Origin: Geobacter sp.
GTDB taxonomy: Bacteria; Desulfobacterota; Desulfuromonadia; Geobacterales; Pseudopelobacteraceae
Reading direction: 5' to 3'
Assembly: GCA_027346925.1 (NCBI GenBank)
Contig: DAIERH010000017.1
Coordinates: 1 to 19,993, forward strand
DNA: 19,993 bases
A program made the translations under genes and the position numbers. Position 1 is the first letter of the stretch. The number at the start of each line of letters is the position of its first letter. Of this stretch, positions 7,797-15,797 are shown in pieces. The notes under the pieces are model-generated. The model was given only the letters and a program-made list of their open reading frames with translations, was not told the origin of the DNA and ran no database searches.

Positions 7797-8299
7797 GTCT
7801 GAACGCCGAGATCGCCGCATCTACGGCCATCAGTGAAGATCAGCTTGCCCAGTACGTCATCAATGCCACCCGGGAAGTGTTCTCCACCATGGTCATGATG
7901 GATCCGGCGGATGACTATCCTCTCAGGGAGCCGATCAACCGGTTCAAGTGCAGTATAACGGGCATGGTCGGTTTTGCTGGCACCTATTGCGGGGTCATCT
8001 CCATTCATTGCCCTGTCAGCCTGGCCCTCAAGGTGACCTCCAGCATGTTGGGCATGGAATGTGAAGAGGTAAACGAGGATCTCAACGATGCCATCGGCGA
8101 GATCGCCAATATGTTGGGCGGCAATGTCAAACAGGTGCTTTCAAAGGGGGGGCTGGACGTCAAACTCTCGATACCCACGGTGATTTCCGGAGAGGATTAT
8201 ACGGTGAATTCCCTTTCCGACAGCGACTGTGTCGTCATCCCCTTTAATATCGATGACGAAAAGTTCATCGTGGGGCTGACGCTCAAGAAGGAAGATTAG
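7793..8299 (+). CDS. cheX: CheX-type CheY-P phosphatase
   Basis: This 168-residue protein belongs to the CheC/CheX/FliY phosphatase superfamily. CheX removes the phosphoryl group from CheY-P and so ends the signal. The catalytic E-x-x-N pattern is visible as DAIGEIANMLGGN, with Glu103 and Asn106. Only one such motif is present, as in CheX and unlike CheC, which has two. The segment GTYCGVISIHCP and the closing beta strand EKFIVGLTL fit the family fold. It starts within the cheY stop codon (ATGA overlap) and has GGGAGGG just upstream, so the two proteins are probably made in coordinated amounts. It is followed after 77 nt by a second CheX-like gene fused to a receiver-like domain. Confidence 0.88.
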   Translation: MSLNAEIAASTAISEDQLAQYVINATREVFSTMVMMDPADDYPLREPINRFKCSITGMVGFAGTYCGVISIHCPVSLALKVTSSMLGMECEEVNEDLNDAIGEIANMLGGNVKQVLSKGGLDVKLSIPTVISGEDYTVNSLSDSDCVVIPFNIDDEKFIVGLTLKKED

Positions 8300-8376
8300 C
8301 GCAGTCGTCGGCTTGCCCATGATGACGCTTGTGCCGTCACACCTAAATCTGAATCCGAACCGGAAGATTACTCTCG

Positions 8377-9444
8377 ATGGATGGATATACCACGTTACAT
8401 GAGATGCTTGAGTCCGCCCTGAAGCAGGCCGGCGAAGAGAGCGGCATGCTGTTGGGGCAGGAACTCTCCGTCACCCTCTCGGACTCGCTCAAAACCACCA
8501 AGAAGACGTATTTCGGCGACCTTGACGATGCCTGTTTCGTTATCGGGGTAGAGTCGCGTGAGACGTATACCGGCCAGTTTTACCTTGTGTTTTCGCTGCG
8601 CGACGCCATCGTGATGAGTAGCACCCTGCTGGGGATTCCACCGGCCCGCATCCAGGAAAAGAAGCGCCTGTGCATCATAGAGAACGACGATATCGATGCC
8701 TTTTCAGAGATCGCCAACATGATCAACGGGTCATTCAACACCGTCTTTCAGGGCAGTCTCCCCAACAAGGTCCACCTTAAACTCCTCTCTCAGAAAAAAT
8801 TCATCCCTGACGTGGACCAGTTGACGGATGAAGAGCCGCTCCCCGAAGGGGAGTTCCTCATGTTCCGTTCCAAGCTGGAGATGTCGGACCAGGAACTGAA
8901 CCATCTGGATGTGCTCATACCGGTGGAACTCGGCAATCAGTTTGACCCACCGGCCGAGGCGCCGGGAGTAGAGGAGGAGGCGGCGGGAGAACCACCTGCG
9001 GTCGCACCGGCAGCCCCTCCGATCGAGAGCGAGGATCTGGCCGAACGGAAGGCTGTGGCGACCGATGCCGGGACCGACAGCATTGTGGTGCTGGAGGACG
9101 ATGAATACGAACGACAGCATATGATCGGAGCAATGGGGTTTACCGGATATGAAGTTGTCGAGGGGACGCTTAACGCTGACATCAAGGAGCTCTTTTCCGG
9201 CAGGAATGTGCGCCTGGTTTTGATTGGTTCCATGGATGCCGACGACCGGGAACTGGCGGTTTGCATCAAGATAAATGCCATCCGCCAGGATGCACCTCCC
9301 CCGATCATCATGAGTGCCCAACGCTGGACGCGGACCGCTGTGCTGAAGGCATTGAAATATGGCGCCAGGGATATTATCATCAAGCCGTGCGGCGAGGATG
9401 AGTTGGCGTCAAAGGTGCGAAGGTTCTGCAAGTTGTCGGCGTAG
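8377..9444 (+). CDS. CheX-like domain fused to a degenerate receiver domain
   Basis: This 355-residue cytoplasmic protein has three parts. Residues about 5-185 resemble CheX and keep the phosphatase signature DAFSEIANMINGS with Glu111 and Asn114. Residues about 187-230 form an acidic, Pro/Ala-rich linker. Residues about 233-352 resemble a response-regulator receiver: acidic Glu240/Asp241/Asp242, switch serine Ser313 (IIMSA) and Lys336 (IIIKPC). At the end of the third strand, where CheY has Asp56 (LILSD), this protein has LVLIG with Gly284, so the phosphoacceptor aspartate is missing. The receiver is therefore probably not phosphorylated in the normal way and may serve in docking or regulation. 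The start has only a weak GGAAG upstream. Position after cheY-cheX suggests modulation of CheY-P; this is inference. Confidence 0.75.
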   Translation: MDGYTTLHEMLESALKQAGEESGMLLGQELSVTLSDSLKTTKKTYFGDLDDACFVIGVESRETYTGQFYLVFSLRDAIVMSSTLLGIPPARIQEKKRLCIIENDDIDAFSEIANMINGSFNTVFQGSLPNKVHLKLLSQKKFIPDVDQLTDEEPLPEGEFLMFRSKLEMSDQELNHLDVLIPVELGNQFDPPAEAPGVEEEAAGEPPAVAPAAPPIESEDLAERKAVATDAGTDSIVVLEDDEYERQHMIGAMGFTGYEVVEGTLNADIKELFSGRNVRLVLIGSMDADDRELAVCIKINAIRQDAPPPIIMSAQRWTRTAVLKALKYGARDIIIKPCGEDELASKVRRFCKLSA

Positions 9445-9474
9445 TGTCCTTGCGTTGCAACGGATGGTAATAAC

Positions 9475-11598
9475 ATGCGTTATCTAGCCCAAATATTTCA
9501 AGGACTGAGGGTACTTCTGCCGACAGGTTCCCTCCTGCTGGCAGTATCCTTGTCCGTAGTTGCCACCCCTCCCGACGCACACGCATCCATTCCCAACCGG
9601 GTTTACCGCGTCGATATCCGACCCAAAAGCGGCTATACACATATCACCGTCAAGCTGCAAGACCAGCCGAATTACACCCTCACCGCCCTGCCCGGCAACA
9701 GGCTCCGTCTCATCATGCATGGCACCGGGGGGGCGCTGTTCAAAAAATATAGGCGCTATTCCGATGCCAATATCGGCGGATTGACATTTTTGCGGCGCGG
9801 GCCGGACCTGCTGATGACATTCCAGGTTGCCGCCGGCACAGGCTGGCGTGACCTCAGCCTTGATGGAGTAACTGCCATTACCCTGGATGTGGGCAAACCA
9901 TTCAATCCCGGTGTGCCGCATCCCTACATCGGGGGCAGGGAGAAGATATGGAATGGCGTCGAAAAGCTTGTGCGGGATTTCGACCCGCCTCTCAAGACGG
10001 AGATCCCCTTTATTCCCACGGACCTCCAGATTCTGAGAAGTATCCTCAATGACAGTGACCAGCAGCTCTTTGTAGCGGCTGAAGCGGCCCTCTACAAAGG
10101 GCGCCTGTCCGAGGCGGAGGAGATATTCACCCAGTTTGCCGGCCGGCAGACCCCCATCAGGCCCCTAGCCCTGTACCGTCTCGGTGAAACCCTCTACAAG
10201 CTGCAAAAATATCCCCAGTCCCTGGCGGTGTTTCGTGAGGCTGAGCGGCTGTGGCCCGCTTATTTGAATTTCAATCCCGGGGTTGCCTTCTACTATGGCG
10301 ACAGTATCGCACGCAGCGGTGATTTGGCTGCCGGACGGATGTTGTTGGCGCATTTGATCGCGCGACTGGCGGACAAAAGCTATGCACCGGCACTTCTTGT
10401 AAGAATGGCCGATGTCCTGGCTCGGCAAGGGCATGAACAGGAGGCGCTTGCCGTATACCGTACGGTGGCGCAAAATTATACGGACAACAAAGCCAACCAG
10501 ATGGCACGTCTCAGGCTGGCCGATCGCGAGTTCCTGTCCGCCACACCGTGGAACTACCGCAATTTGGTCGATATCTACCAGGATATTTCCCAACAGGCGG
10601 GCGACATTGCCATACGCGAGGAATCGCACTTCAAATGGGTGCTGCTGGAGGCCATTCATGGCATGGCGCCCGAGGCGCTTCGGCATGTGGTGGGTTTTCA
10701 GAAAATGTTCCCCCACGGTGTGTATGCCACCGTATGCCGTACCATGCGTGAAGTGCTGGTGGCCCAGGTGTATCGGGCAACCGAATGGGCTAAGGATGAG
10801 TCCGGTCTTGTCCGTTTTGCGGAGGAACAGCAGGATTATCTTTCCGGATGTATCGAGTTGCCCGAGTTTCTCCCGGCTGTCGTCCACGCCTATGAGGAAA
10901 CTGGCCGGCCCATTGAACTGATCAAGCTTTTCAGCATGTTGTTGGACCGCCAATGGGCATCGGCGGGTGCACCATTCATGCTTGAGCAGATTGCCGAGAA
11001 GGCCGACTTGCTGGGTGACACCGTCCTGGCGGAAAAGACGTTGCGGTCTTTCGTGCGAAAATATCCCGCCCATCCCCAGGTGCGCCTGATAATGGAGCGC
11101 CTGGCCGGGATGTATTACGCGGATGGGAAATACCAGGAGGTGAAGGACACGCTTTTGTGGCTGCTCAACAAGGGTGAGCATGCCCGAAAGCCGGAAAGCT
11201 ACTACTACCTCGGCCGGTCGCTGTGGAATACGAAGGCTTCCGCCCAAGCCGCCAAGGCGATGGAGGTGTACCTGTCCTCAAACGGTGTCTCCGGCGGCGA
11301 GGCATCCCGGCTGCTGCCCGATGCCTATTACGTTGCTGCCTCGGCGCGGGAGGCTTTGGGCGACCGCAAGGGCGCTCTGCGCCTGCTCGAATCGGGTATC
11401 AAGCTGCCGGCCAACGCACAAAATGAGGGGCTCCTGTACAAGGCCGGTGAGCTTAACCTGCTTGATGGCAAAAGGCAGCTCGCCCGCGACTACTTCGAAC
11501 GGGTGGCGAAAAGCGGGAAAGACCCCGACTGGCAGAAATTGGCGCAACAAGCACTTACTTCCCTGGGAATACAAGGTTCATCACGCTCACTCCAATAA
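9475..11598 (+). CDS. Secreted beta-domain plus TPR-like repeat protein (possible PflA-like flagellar motor scaffold)
   Basis: This 707-residue protein has an N-terminal signal peptide: a hydrophobic core at about 13-30 and a likely cleavage after Ala37 (DAHA|S). Residues about 41-140 are beta-rich (VYRVDIRP, then YTHITVKLQ, NRLRLIMHG and AITLDVG) and could be a beta-sandwich or AMIN-like domain. A Pro-rich linker covers about 141-195. From about 196 to the end it is almost entirely helical, with TPR-like pairs such as ALYKGRLSEAEEIF, LALYRLGETLYKLQKYPQSL and VLARQGHEQEALAVY. It should therefore act in the periplasm or at the envelope. It sits 30 nt after the CheX-pseudoreceiver gene and 277 nt before flgB. 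The layout of signal peptide, beta-sandwich, linker and TPR superhelix is that described for Campylobacter PflA, but generic secreted TPR proteins look similar, so the function is not established. Confidence 0.7.
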   Translation: MRYLAQIFQGLRVLLPTGSLLLAVSLSVVATPPDAHASIPNRVYRVDIRPKSGYTHITVKLQDQPNYTLTALPGNRLRLIMHGTGGALFKKYRRYSDANIGGLTFLRRGPDLLMTFQVAAGTGWRDLSLDGVTAITLDVGKPFNPGVPHPYIGGREKIWNGVEKLVRDFDPPLKTEIPFIPTDLQILRSILNDSDQQLFVAAEAALYKGRLSEAEEIFTQFAGRQTPIRPLALYRLGETLYKLQKYPQSLAVFREAERLWPAYLNFNPGVAFYYGDSIARSGDLAAGRMLLAHLIARLADKSYAPALLVRMADVLARQGHEQEALAVYRTVAQNYTDNKANQMARLRLADREFLSATPWNYRNLVDIYQDISQQAGDIAIREESHFKWVLLEAIHGMAPEALRHVVGFQKMFPHGVYATVCRTMREVLVAQVYRATEWAKDESGLVRFAEEQQDYLSGCIELPEFLPAVVHAYEETGRPIELIKLFSMLLDRQWASAGAPFMLEQIAEKADLLGDTVLAEKTLRSFVRKYPAHPQVRLIMERLAGMYYADGKYQEVKDTLLWLLNKGEHARKPESYYYLGRSLWNTKASAQAAKAMEVYLSSNGVSGGEASRLLPDAYYVAASAREALGDRKGALRLLESGIKLPANAQNEGLLYKAGELNLLDGKRQLARDYFERVAKSGKDPDWQKLAQQALTSLGIQGSSRSLQ

Positions 11599-11803
11599 TG
11601 GGTGCCAGGCTCTCTTTGTGTTACGTCAATCGGATGACTTTGTCAAAAAACCGACGCTTGCTGTGACCGGATAGGCATGCTGGTGGGCCGGGTGGTGGGT
11701 TTGATCCCGGATGAAGTTTTTCCGGCCCCTCTGATATCATGGGTCAGAAGGCGTTGTTTCGGTCGCTGACGCCGCGCCCCGTGTAACGAGCGGTTCCCTG
11801 GAC

Positions 11804-11815
11804 AGAGGCGCCTCT
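11804..11815. repeat. 12-bp perfect palindrome upstream of the flgB promoter candidate
   Basis: AGAGGCGCCTCT reads the same on both strands. It lies about 19 bases upstream of the sigma-54 element in front of flgB. A palindrome here could be an operator half of a dimeric regulator site, but enhancer sites for sigma-54 activators usually lie further upstream, and a 12-bp palindrome can occur by chance. Confidence 0.3.
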
Positions 11816-11833
11816 CGTCCCTCATGGAGAATG

Positions 11834-11849
11834 GGGTACAAAATTTGCA
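11834..11849 (+). promoter_or_regulatory. Candidate sigma-54 (RpoN) -24/-12 promoter of the flgB operon
   Basis: The sequence GGGTACAAAATTTGCA fits the sigma-54 consensus TGGCACGNNNNTTGCA. The invariant GG is at 11835-11836 and the invariant GC at 11847-11848, separated by exactly ten bases, and the -12 block TTGCA is perfect. Transcription would start near 11859-11860, leaving a leader of about 16 bases that still contains the flgB ribosome site (AAAGGA). Sigma-54 control of rod and hook genes is common in Gram-negative flagellar regulons. The element also argues against an upstream start for flgB at 11831. Confidence 0.65.
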
Positions 11850-11875
11850 ACAAGCTGCGCGAAAGGATACCAACA

Positions 11876-12298
11876 ATGCCAGTGGATGGTATTTTCAATA
11901 CAAACGTTGAACTCCTCGGGAAAAGCATCGACCTGAGAGTAAAAAATCAAAATCTGATTTCCTCCAATATCGCCAATGCTGAAACACCCAACTATGTACC
12001 CAAATCGTTGGCCTTTGAAGATGAACTCCAGGGAGCGCTCAAGGGAACACAAAAGGGTACTCCGGCTGTAACCAACCCGCGGCACATACCATTAAAAGGG
12101 ACAACGGACAGGCTTCAGTCGGTTACCGGCCGGGTCCTGGAAACCCCTGCAACAACGCCGGGTAAAGACGGCAACGCCGTGGAGTTGGAGAATGAGATGA
12201 CAAAGATGTCGGAAAACCAGATCATGTATAATGCCTCGGTACAGATTCTCTCCAAGACTTTTTCTGACCTGCGAGTCGCGGTTAAAGGAGGTAACTAA
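11876..12298 (+). CDS. flgB: Flagellar basal-body rod protein FlgB
   Basis: FlgB (140 residues) is a proximal rod subunit exported by the flagellar type III system and placed on FliE and the MS ring. The family signature is clear near the N-terminus: LRVKNQNLISSNIANAETPN at about 20-39. The C-terminal helix (NQIMYNASVQILSKTFSDLR) provides the other half of the rod coiled coil. I chose ATG 11876: AAAGGA lies eight to nine bases upstream and the product then starts as MPVDGIFNTN, like other FlgB proteins. The open frame reaches an ATG at 11831, but that start would lie inside the sigma-54 promoter candidate. The stop overlaps the flgC start by one base (TAATG). This is the first gene of the flagellar operon. 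Confidence 0.96.
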   Translation: MPVDGIFNTNVELLGKSIDLRVKNQNLISSNIANAETPNYVPKSLAFEDELQGALKGTQKGTPAVTNPRHIPLKGTTDRLQSVTGRVLETPATTPGKDGNAVELENEMTKMSENQIMYNASVQILSKTFSDLRVAVKGGN

Positions 12299-12738
12299 TG
12301 GATTTCTTTAGTTCAATGGGTGTCAGTGCCTCGGCATTGACGGCCGAACGCACACGGATGAACCTCATTTCCGGCAACCTGGCCAACGCCAACACCACGC
12401 GCACCCCGGAAGGGGGGCCCTACAAGCGTAAGGACGCCGTCTTTGCCGCTACGCCGATAAAAAATTCTTTTAACAAGGTGCTCGACAATGCTGCGAACCG
12501 GGATCTCCGCCAGGTTGAAGTGATGCAGGTCATAGAAGACCAGAATCCGCCACGGTTGCAGTACGATCCGAGTCACCCCGATGCCAACGCCCAGGGGTAC
12601 GTGGCAATGCCGAATGTCAACGTGGTTGAAGAAATGGCCGATATGATCAATACCAGCCGCTCCTACGAGGCCAATGTCACGGCGATCCAGGCGGCAAAAA
12701 GTATGGCGATGAAGGCTCTGGAGATCAGTAGCAAATAA
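12298..12738 (+). CDS. flgC: Flagellar basal-body rod protein FlgC
   Basis: FlgC (146 residues) is the second proximal rod subunit. The N-terminal rod motif is visible as RTRMNLISGNLANANTTRTP at about 19-38, followed by the FlgC-typical GGPYKRKDAVF. The C-terminal signature NVVEEMADMINTSRSYEANV is complete. The start overlaps the flgB stop by one base, with GGAGG about nine bases upstream inside flgB, so the two rod proteins are translationally coupled. The length is normal and nothing is unusual. Confidence 0.97.
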   Translation: MDFFSSMGVSASALTAERTRMNLISGNLANANTTRTPEGGPYKRKDAVFAATPIKNSFNKVLDNAANRDLRQVEVMQVIEDQNPPRLQYDPSHPDANAQGYVAMPNVNVVEEMADMINTSRSYEANVTAIQAAKSMAMKALEISSK

Positions 12739-12785
12739 ATCTCGGGCAAGTTCGTGTCGGTAGTTTTACAAGGAGGTTTTGTTGA

Positions 12786-13088
12786 ATGGAACTTAAGGGA
12801 ATTGAAAGTGGACTCGGCGTTGGCAAGGCGTTTTCCGAGGTTGGGGCGAGTAAGCTGGCTTCTCCGGCTGAAGGAGCCGGCAAATTCTTCAACGAACTCG
12901 TTTCAAAGGTGAATGATCTCCAAGTCCAGTCGGACAAGGCCATTCAGGGATTTGCCAGCGGTGAGAACAAAAACCTTCACGAGGTGATGATTTCCATGGA
13001 AAAGGCCAGCATCTCGTTCCAATTCATGTCAACAGTACGTGACAAGGCCCTTGCCGCCTATCAGGAAGTAATGCGCATGCAGGTATAA
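12786..13088 (+). CDS. fliE: Flagellar hook-basal body protein FliE
   Basis: FliE (100 residues) joins the MS ring to the rod and is among the first proteins exported. The conserved C-terminal half is easy to see: ELVSKVNDLQVQSDKAIQGF, then GENKNLHEVMISMEKASISF, ending in the family tail AYQEVMRMQV. The N-terminal 35 residues are variable and Gly/Ala-rich, as usual. A strong AGGAGG lies nine bases before ATG 12786. It follows flgC by 47 nt, in the standard order flgB-flgC-fliE-fliF. Confidence 0.96.
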   Translation: MELKGIESGLGVGKAFSEVGASKLASPAEGAGKFFNELVSKVNDLQVQSDKAIQGFASGENKNLHEVMISMEKASISFQFMSTVRDKALAAYQEVMRMQV

Positions 13089-13178
13089 CAGAGTATAGTC
13101 GCTGCGGTGAAAAAGGCTTTGGTTACCCCGCCCCCTGTTTCAATCGACCCCAGATGAAAGGATGAACCAGACAGATCA

Positions 13179-14765
13179 ATGCCAGAAGGATTGAGAAGAC
13201 TCATAGAGCCGTTCATGGCGTTGTCGCCCGGCAAACGCCTGCTGATAGCAGGCGTGGCTCTCCTGTCGGTGATGGCCTTTGCCGTGCTGATCTTTGTTGC
13301 CAACCGGACCGATTATCGCCCCTTGTTTACCAACCTGACCACGGAAGATGCGGGTGAGATCGTAAAAAAATTGAAGGACGCCAAGACCCCTTATCAGATC
13401 ACCGCTGATGGGAAAGGGATTCTGGTCCCCTCCGACAAGGTCTATGAACTGCGCTTGTCCTTGGCGTCCGATGGCCTTCCCCAGGGAGGAGGGGTAGGGT
13501 TCGAGATCTTCGATCGCAAGAGCTTCGGCATGACGGAATTTGTGCAGAAGCTCAACTACCAGAGGGCGCTCCAAGGGGAGTTGTCCCGCACCATTTCCCA
13601 ACTTAATGGTGTCGAACAGGCCCGTATCCACTTGGTCATCCCCGAGAAATCCCTTTTCAAGGAAAACGAGCGGCCCGCTACTGCCTCGGTAGTCCTCAAG
13701 CTTAAGTCGAATCACACGCTGCGCGACAACGAGGTCCAGGGCGTGGTGCACCTGATTGCCTCCTCCATCGAGGGTCTGGACCCTGACCACGTTACCGTTC
13801 TGGATAGCCGGGGCAAGATACTCAGTAAGGGGAACGACTCTTCGGACCCGACATCCAAGATGACATCGACCATGCAGGAAACCCAACGGACCTACGAGAA
13901 GAACATGGAGGAGCGTATCCAATCGCTTTTGGATCGCATTGTAGGTTCGGGTAAATCGGTGGCGCGAGTTTCGGCTGCTTTTGATTTCAAACAGGTGGAG
14001 CGTCTTGAGGAAAAATTCGACCCCGATACCACTGCGGTCAGAAGTGAGCAACGTTCCGATGAAAAAGGGCCGTCCACCACAACCAGTGCCGGTGTTCCCG
14101 GCGTGCAGACCAACCTGGGCCGTGCTCCGCAAAATTCTGCAACCTCGGCGGGCGGCGGATCCAAGAGTGATGAGACGCTCAATTATGAGGTCAGCCGTTC
14201 AACGGCTAAAATAATCGAACCGGTTGGGGCGCTCAGTAAGATATCGGTGGCTGTTTTGGTGGATGGCAAGTATGAAACCCCTGTTGCCGTGAAGGATGGT
14301 CAGACCGCCAAACCCAAGTATACCCCGCGTTCCCCTGATGAGTTGCAAAAGATCGAGGCGTTGGTCAAGAGCGCCGTCGGGTTCAATCCGGAGCGCGGAG
14401 ACCAGTTGACGGTCCAGAATATCCCGTTTCAGGATACCAGCGAGGCAGAGGCCGTGGAAACACCCAAGTGGTGGAACAGTCCCTTCTTTGTATCCCTGTT
14501 CAAGAACCTCCTGATCGGTTTGGGTTTCCTGGCGTTGATCCTGTTCGTCATCCGACCGCTTTTGAATTCGCTCAGGCTTATGCGACCCGCTCGCCTTGAG
14601 GCGCTTGAGCCGACCCACGAGATGACCGAAAAGCTTTCCGCCGCCGAGCGGGCCCAGATATCCATGCAGTTGGCGGAACAGCAGAACCTGATAGAGCAAT
14701 CCAAGAAAGACCCGTATCAGGTGGCCCAGATTCTGCAAAACTGGTTGACGGAAGATACAAAGTAA
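13179..14765 (+). CDS. fliF: Flagellar MS-ring protein FliF
   Basis: FliF (528 residues) forms the MS ring in the cytoplasmic membrane, the base on which the motor and export gate assemble. A first membrane helix lies at about 20-42 and a second at about 440-462. Between them are the ring-building YscJ/FliF domains, with LPQGGGVGFEIFDRKSFGMT and ELSRTISQLNGVEQARIHLV as clear family motifs. A low-complexity Ser/Gly stretch near 300-325 is typical of the periplasmic loop. The C-terminal cytoplasmic tail ends in KKDPYQVAQILQNWL, the segment that binds FliG. The start lacks a close ribosome site (AAAGGAT is about 14 bases away), but no better start is available because an in-frame stop lies just upstream. 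Confidence 0.96.
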   Translation: MPEGLRRLIEPFMALSPGKRLLIAGVALLSVMAFAVLIFVANRTDYRPLFTNLTTEDAGEIVKKLKDAKTPYQITADGKGILVPSDKVYELRLSLASDGLPQGGGVGFEIFDRKSFGMTEFVQKLNYQRALQGELSRTISQLNGVEQARIHLVIPEKSLFKENERPATASVVLKLKSNHTLRDNEVQGVVHLIASSIEGLDPDHVTVLDSRGKILSKGNDSSDPTSKMTSTMQETQRTYEKNMEERIQSLLDRIVGSGKSVARVSAAFDFKQVERLEEKFDPDTTAVRSEQRSDEKGPSTTTSAGVPGVQTNLGRAPQNSATSAGGGSKSDETLNYEVSRSTAKIIEPVGALSKISVAVLVDGKYETPVAVKDGQTAKPKYTPRSPDELQKIEALVKSAVGFNPERGDQLTVQNIPFQDTSEAEAVETPKWWNSPFFVSLFKNLLIGLGFLALILFVIRPLLNSLRLMRPARLEALEPTHEMTEKLSAAERAQISMQLAEQQNLIEQSKKDPYQVAQILQNWLTEDTK

Positions 14766-14804
14766 CCGCATTCACGTACATGTGGTACTCAAACAGGGAT
14801 ACTA

Positions 14805-15797
14805 ATGACAGGCGCCGATAAAGCTGCGATTTTACTCCTTTACCTGGGGAATGATGTCACCAGGCAGGTGTTTGAGCACCTGGATGACGATGAGATAAAA
14901 AAGATCAGTAAAAGCATGGCCAAGCTCGGCCATGTGAGTCGCACCACCATCATGGAGGTGGTCGAGGACTTCACCAATGTTATCAACCCGGAATCCGGCA
15001 TCTTCTCCCAAGGGGAGGAATTTGTCCGCAAGATACTGGAGAAAGCCTTGGGACCGGCCAAGGCCGAGATGCTCATGGAGGAGTTGCAGGCCTCCAGCTA
15101 TGGCGACCTCGTAGATGTCCTGGCCAACATGGATGCCAAGAGTATTGCCAACTTCCTCTCCCAGGAGCATCCCCAGACTATCGCCGTCATCCTGGCCAAG
15201 CTCAAATCAAAGCAGACCAGCGAGATTATCAGCCTGCTGCCGCAGGAGTTGCAGGCAGAGGTCGTGTTGCGCATTGCCGACGTGGAGCAGGTTTCACCGG
15301 AAATCCTGGCGGAAATCGATGAGGTGATGAAGCGGGAGATCAACTCCATGGGAGGTGTTCAGCGCTACAAGGTGGGCGGTATCGAAAAGGTCGTGGACAT
15401 GTTCAACCATTTCGACCGCAGCAAGGAAAAACAAATTCTCGACAAACTGGATGTCCTCAGTCCTCCCTTGGCTGAAATTATTCGCAAGCACCTCTTTACC
15501 TTCGAGGACGTCTTCCGCCTGGATGATCGCAGTATCCAGTCCATCATGCGCGAAGTCAGCAACGATACCCTGACCCTGGCCATGAAGACCTCTCCCGACG
15601 ACGTCAAGGATAAGATTTTCAAGAATATTTCCAGCCGCGCCGCCGAGATGATCAAGGAGGACCTGGAGGTTATGGGGCCGGTGCGGCTTTCCGATGTGGA
15701 AAAGGCACAGTCGGAGATCATCAAGATCGTGCGGAAGATGGAAGAGGAAGGGAAGATCGTACTGGCCGGGCGAGGGGGGGACGATGTCCTCGTCTAG
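14805..15797 (+). CDS. fliG: Flagellar motor switch protein FliG
   Basis: FliG (330 residues) is the rotor protein that takes torque from the stators and links the MS ring to the C ring. All three domains are present. The N-terminal domain starts with MTGADKAAILLLYLG. The middle domain has the signature SQEHPQTIAVILAKL with EHPQT at 121-125. The C-terminal torque domain contains the charged ridge FRLDDRSIQ (DDRSIQ at 240-245) and the closing GPVRLSDVEKAQ. These residues match those that interact with MotA in model species. The gene starts 39 nt after fliF and overlaps fliH by 14 nt. The C-terminal tail AGRGGDDVLV is standard in this position. Confidence 0.97.
   Translation: MTGADKAAILLLYLGNDVTRQVFEHLDDDEIKKISKSMAKLGHVSRTTIMEVVEDFTNVINPESGIFSQGEEFVRKILEKALGPAKAEMLMEELQASSYGDLVDVLANMDAKSIANFLSQEHPQTIAVILAKLKSKQTSEIISLLPQELQAEVVLRIADVEQVSPEILAEIDEVMKREINSMGGVQRYKVGGIEKVVDMFNHFDRSKEKQILDKLDVLSPPLAEIIRKHLFTFEDVFRLDDRSIQSIMREVSNDTLTLAMKTSPDDVKDKIFKNISSRAAEMIKEDLEVMGPVRLSDVEKAQSEIIKIVRKMEEEGKIVLAGRGGDDVLV

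Noticed and set aside
8323..8339. Five-base inverted repeat TGACG/CGTCA between cheX and the CheX-receiver gene
   Set aside because: The stem is short, with no T-run, and such repeats are expected by chance; no terminator or operator call is justified.
11831..11875. Longer flgB beginning at ATG 11831
   Set aside because: It would start within the sigma-54 promoter candidate and add residues not typical of FlgB; ATG 11876 has a proper ribosome site.
15694..15783. Longer fliH beginning at ATG 15694
   Set aside because: The stretch lies within fliG in another frame and encodes an atypical basic peptide; ATG 15784 overlaps the fliG stop with a good ribosome site.
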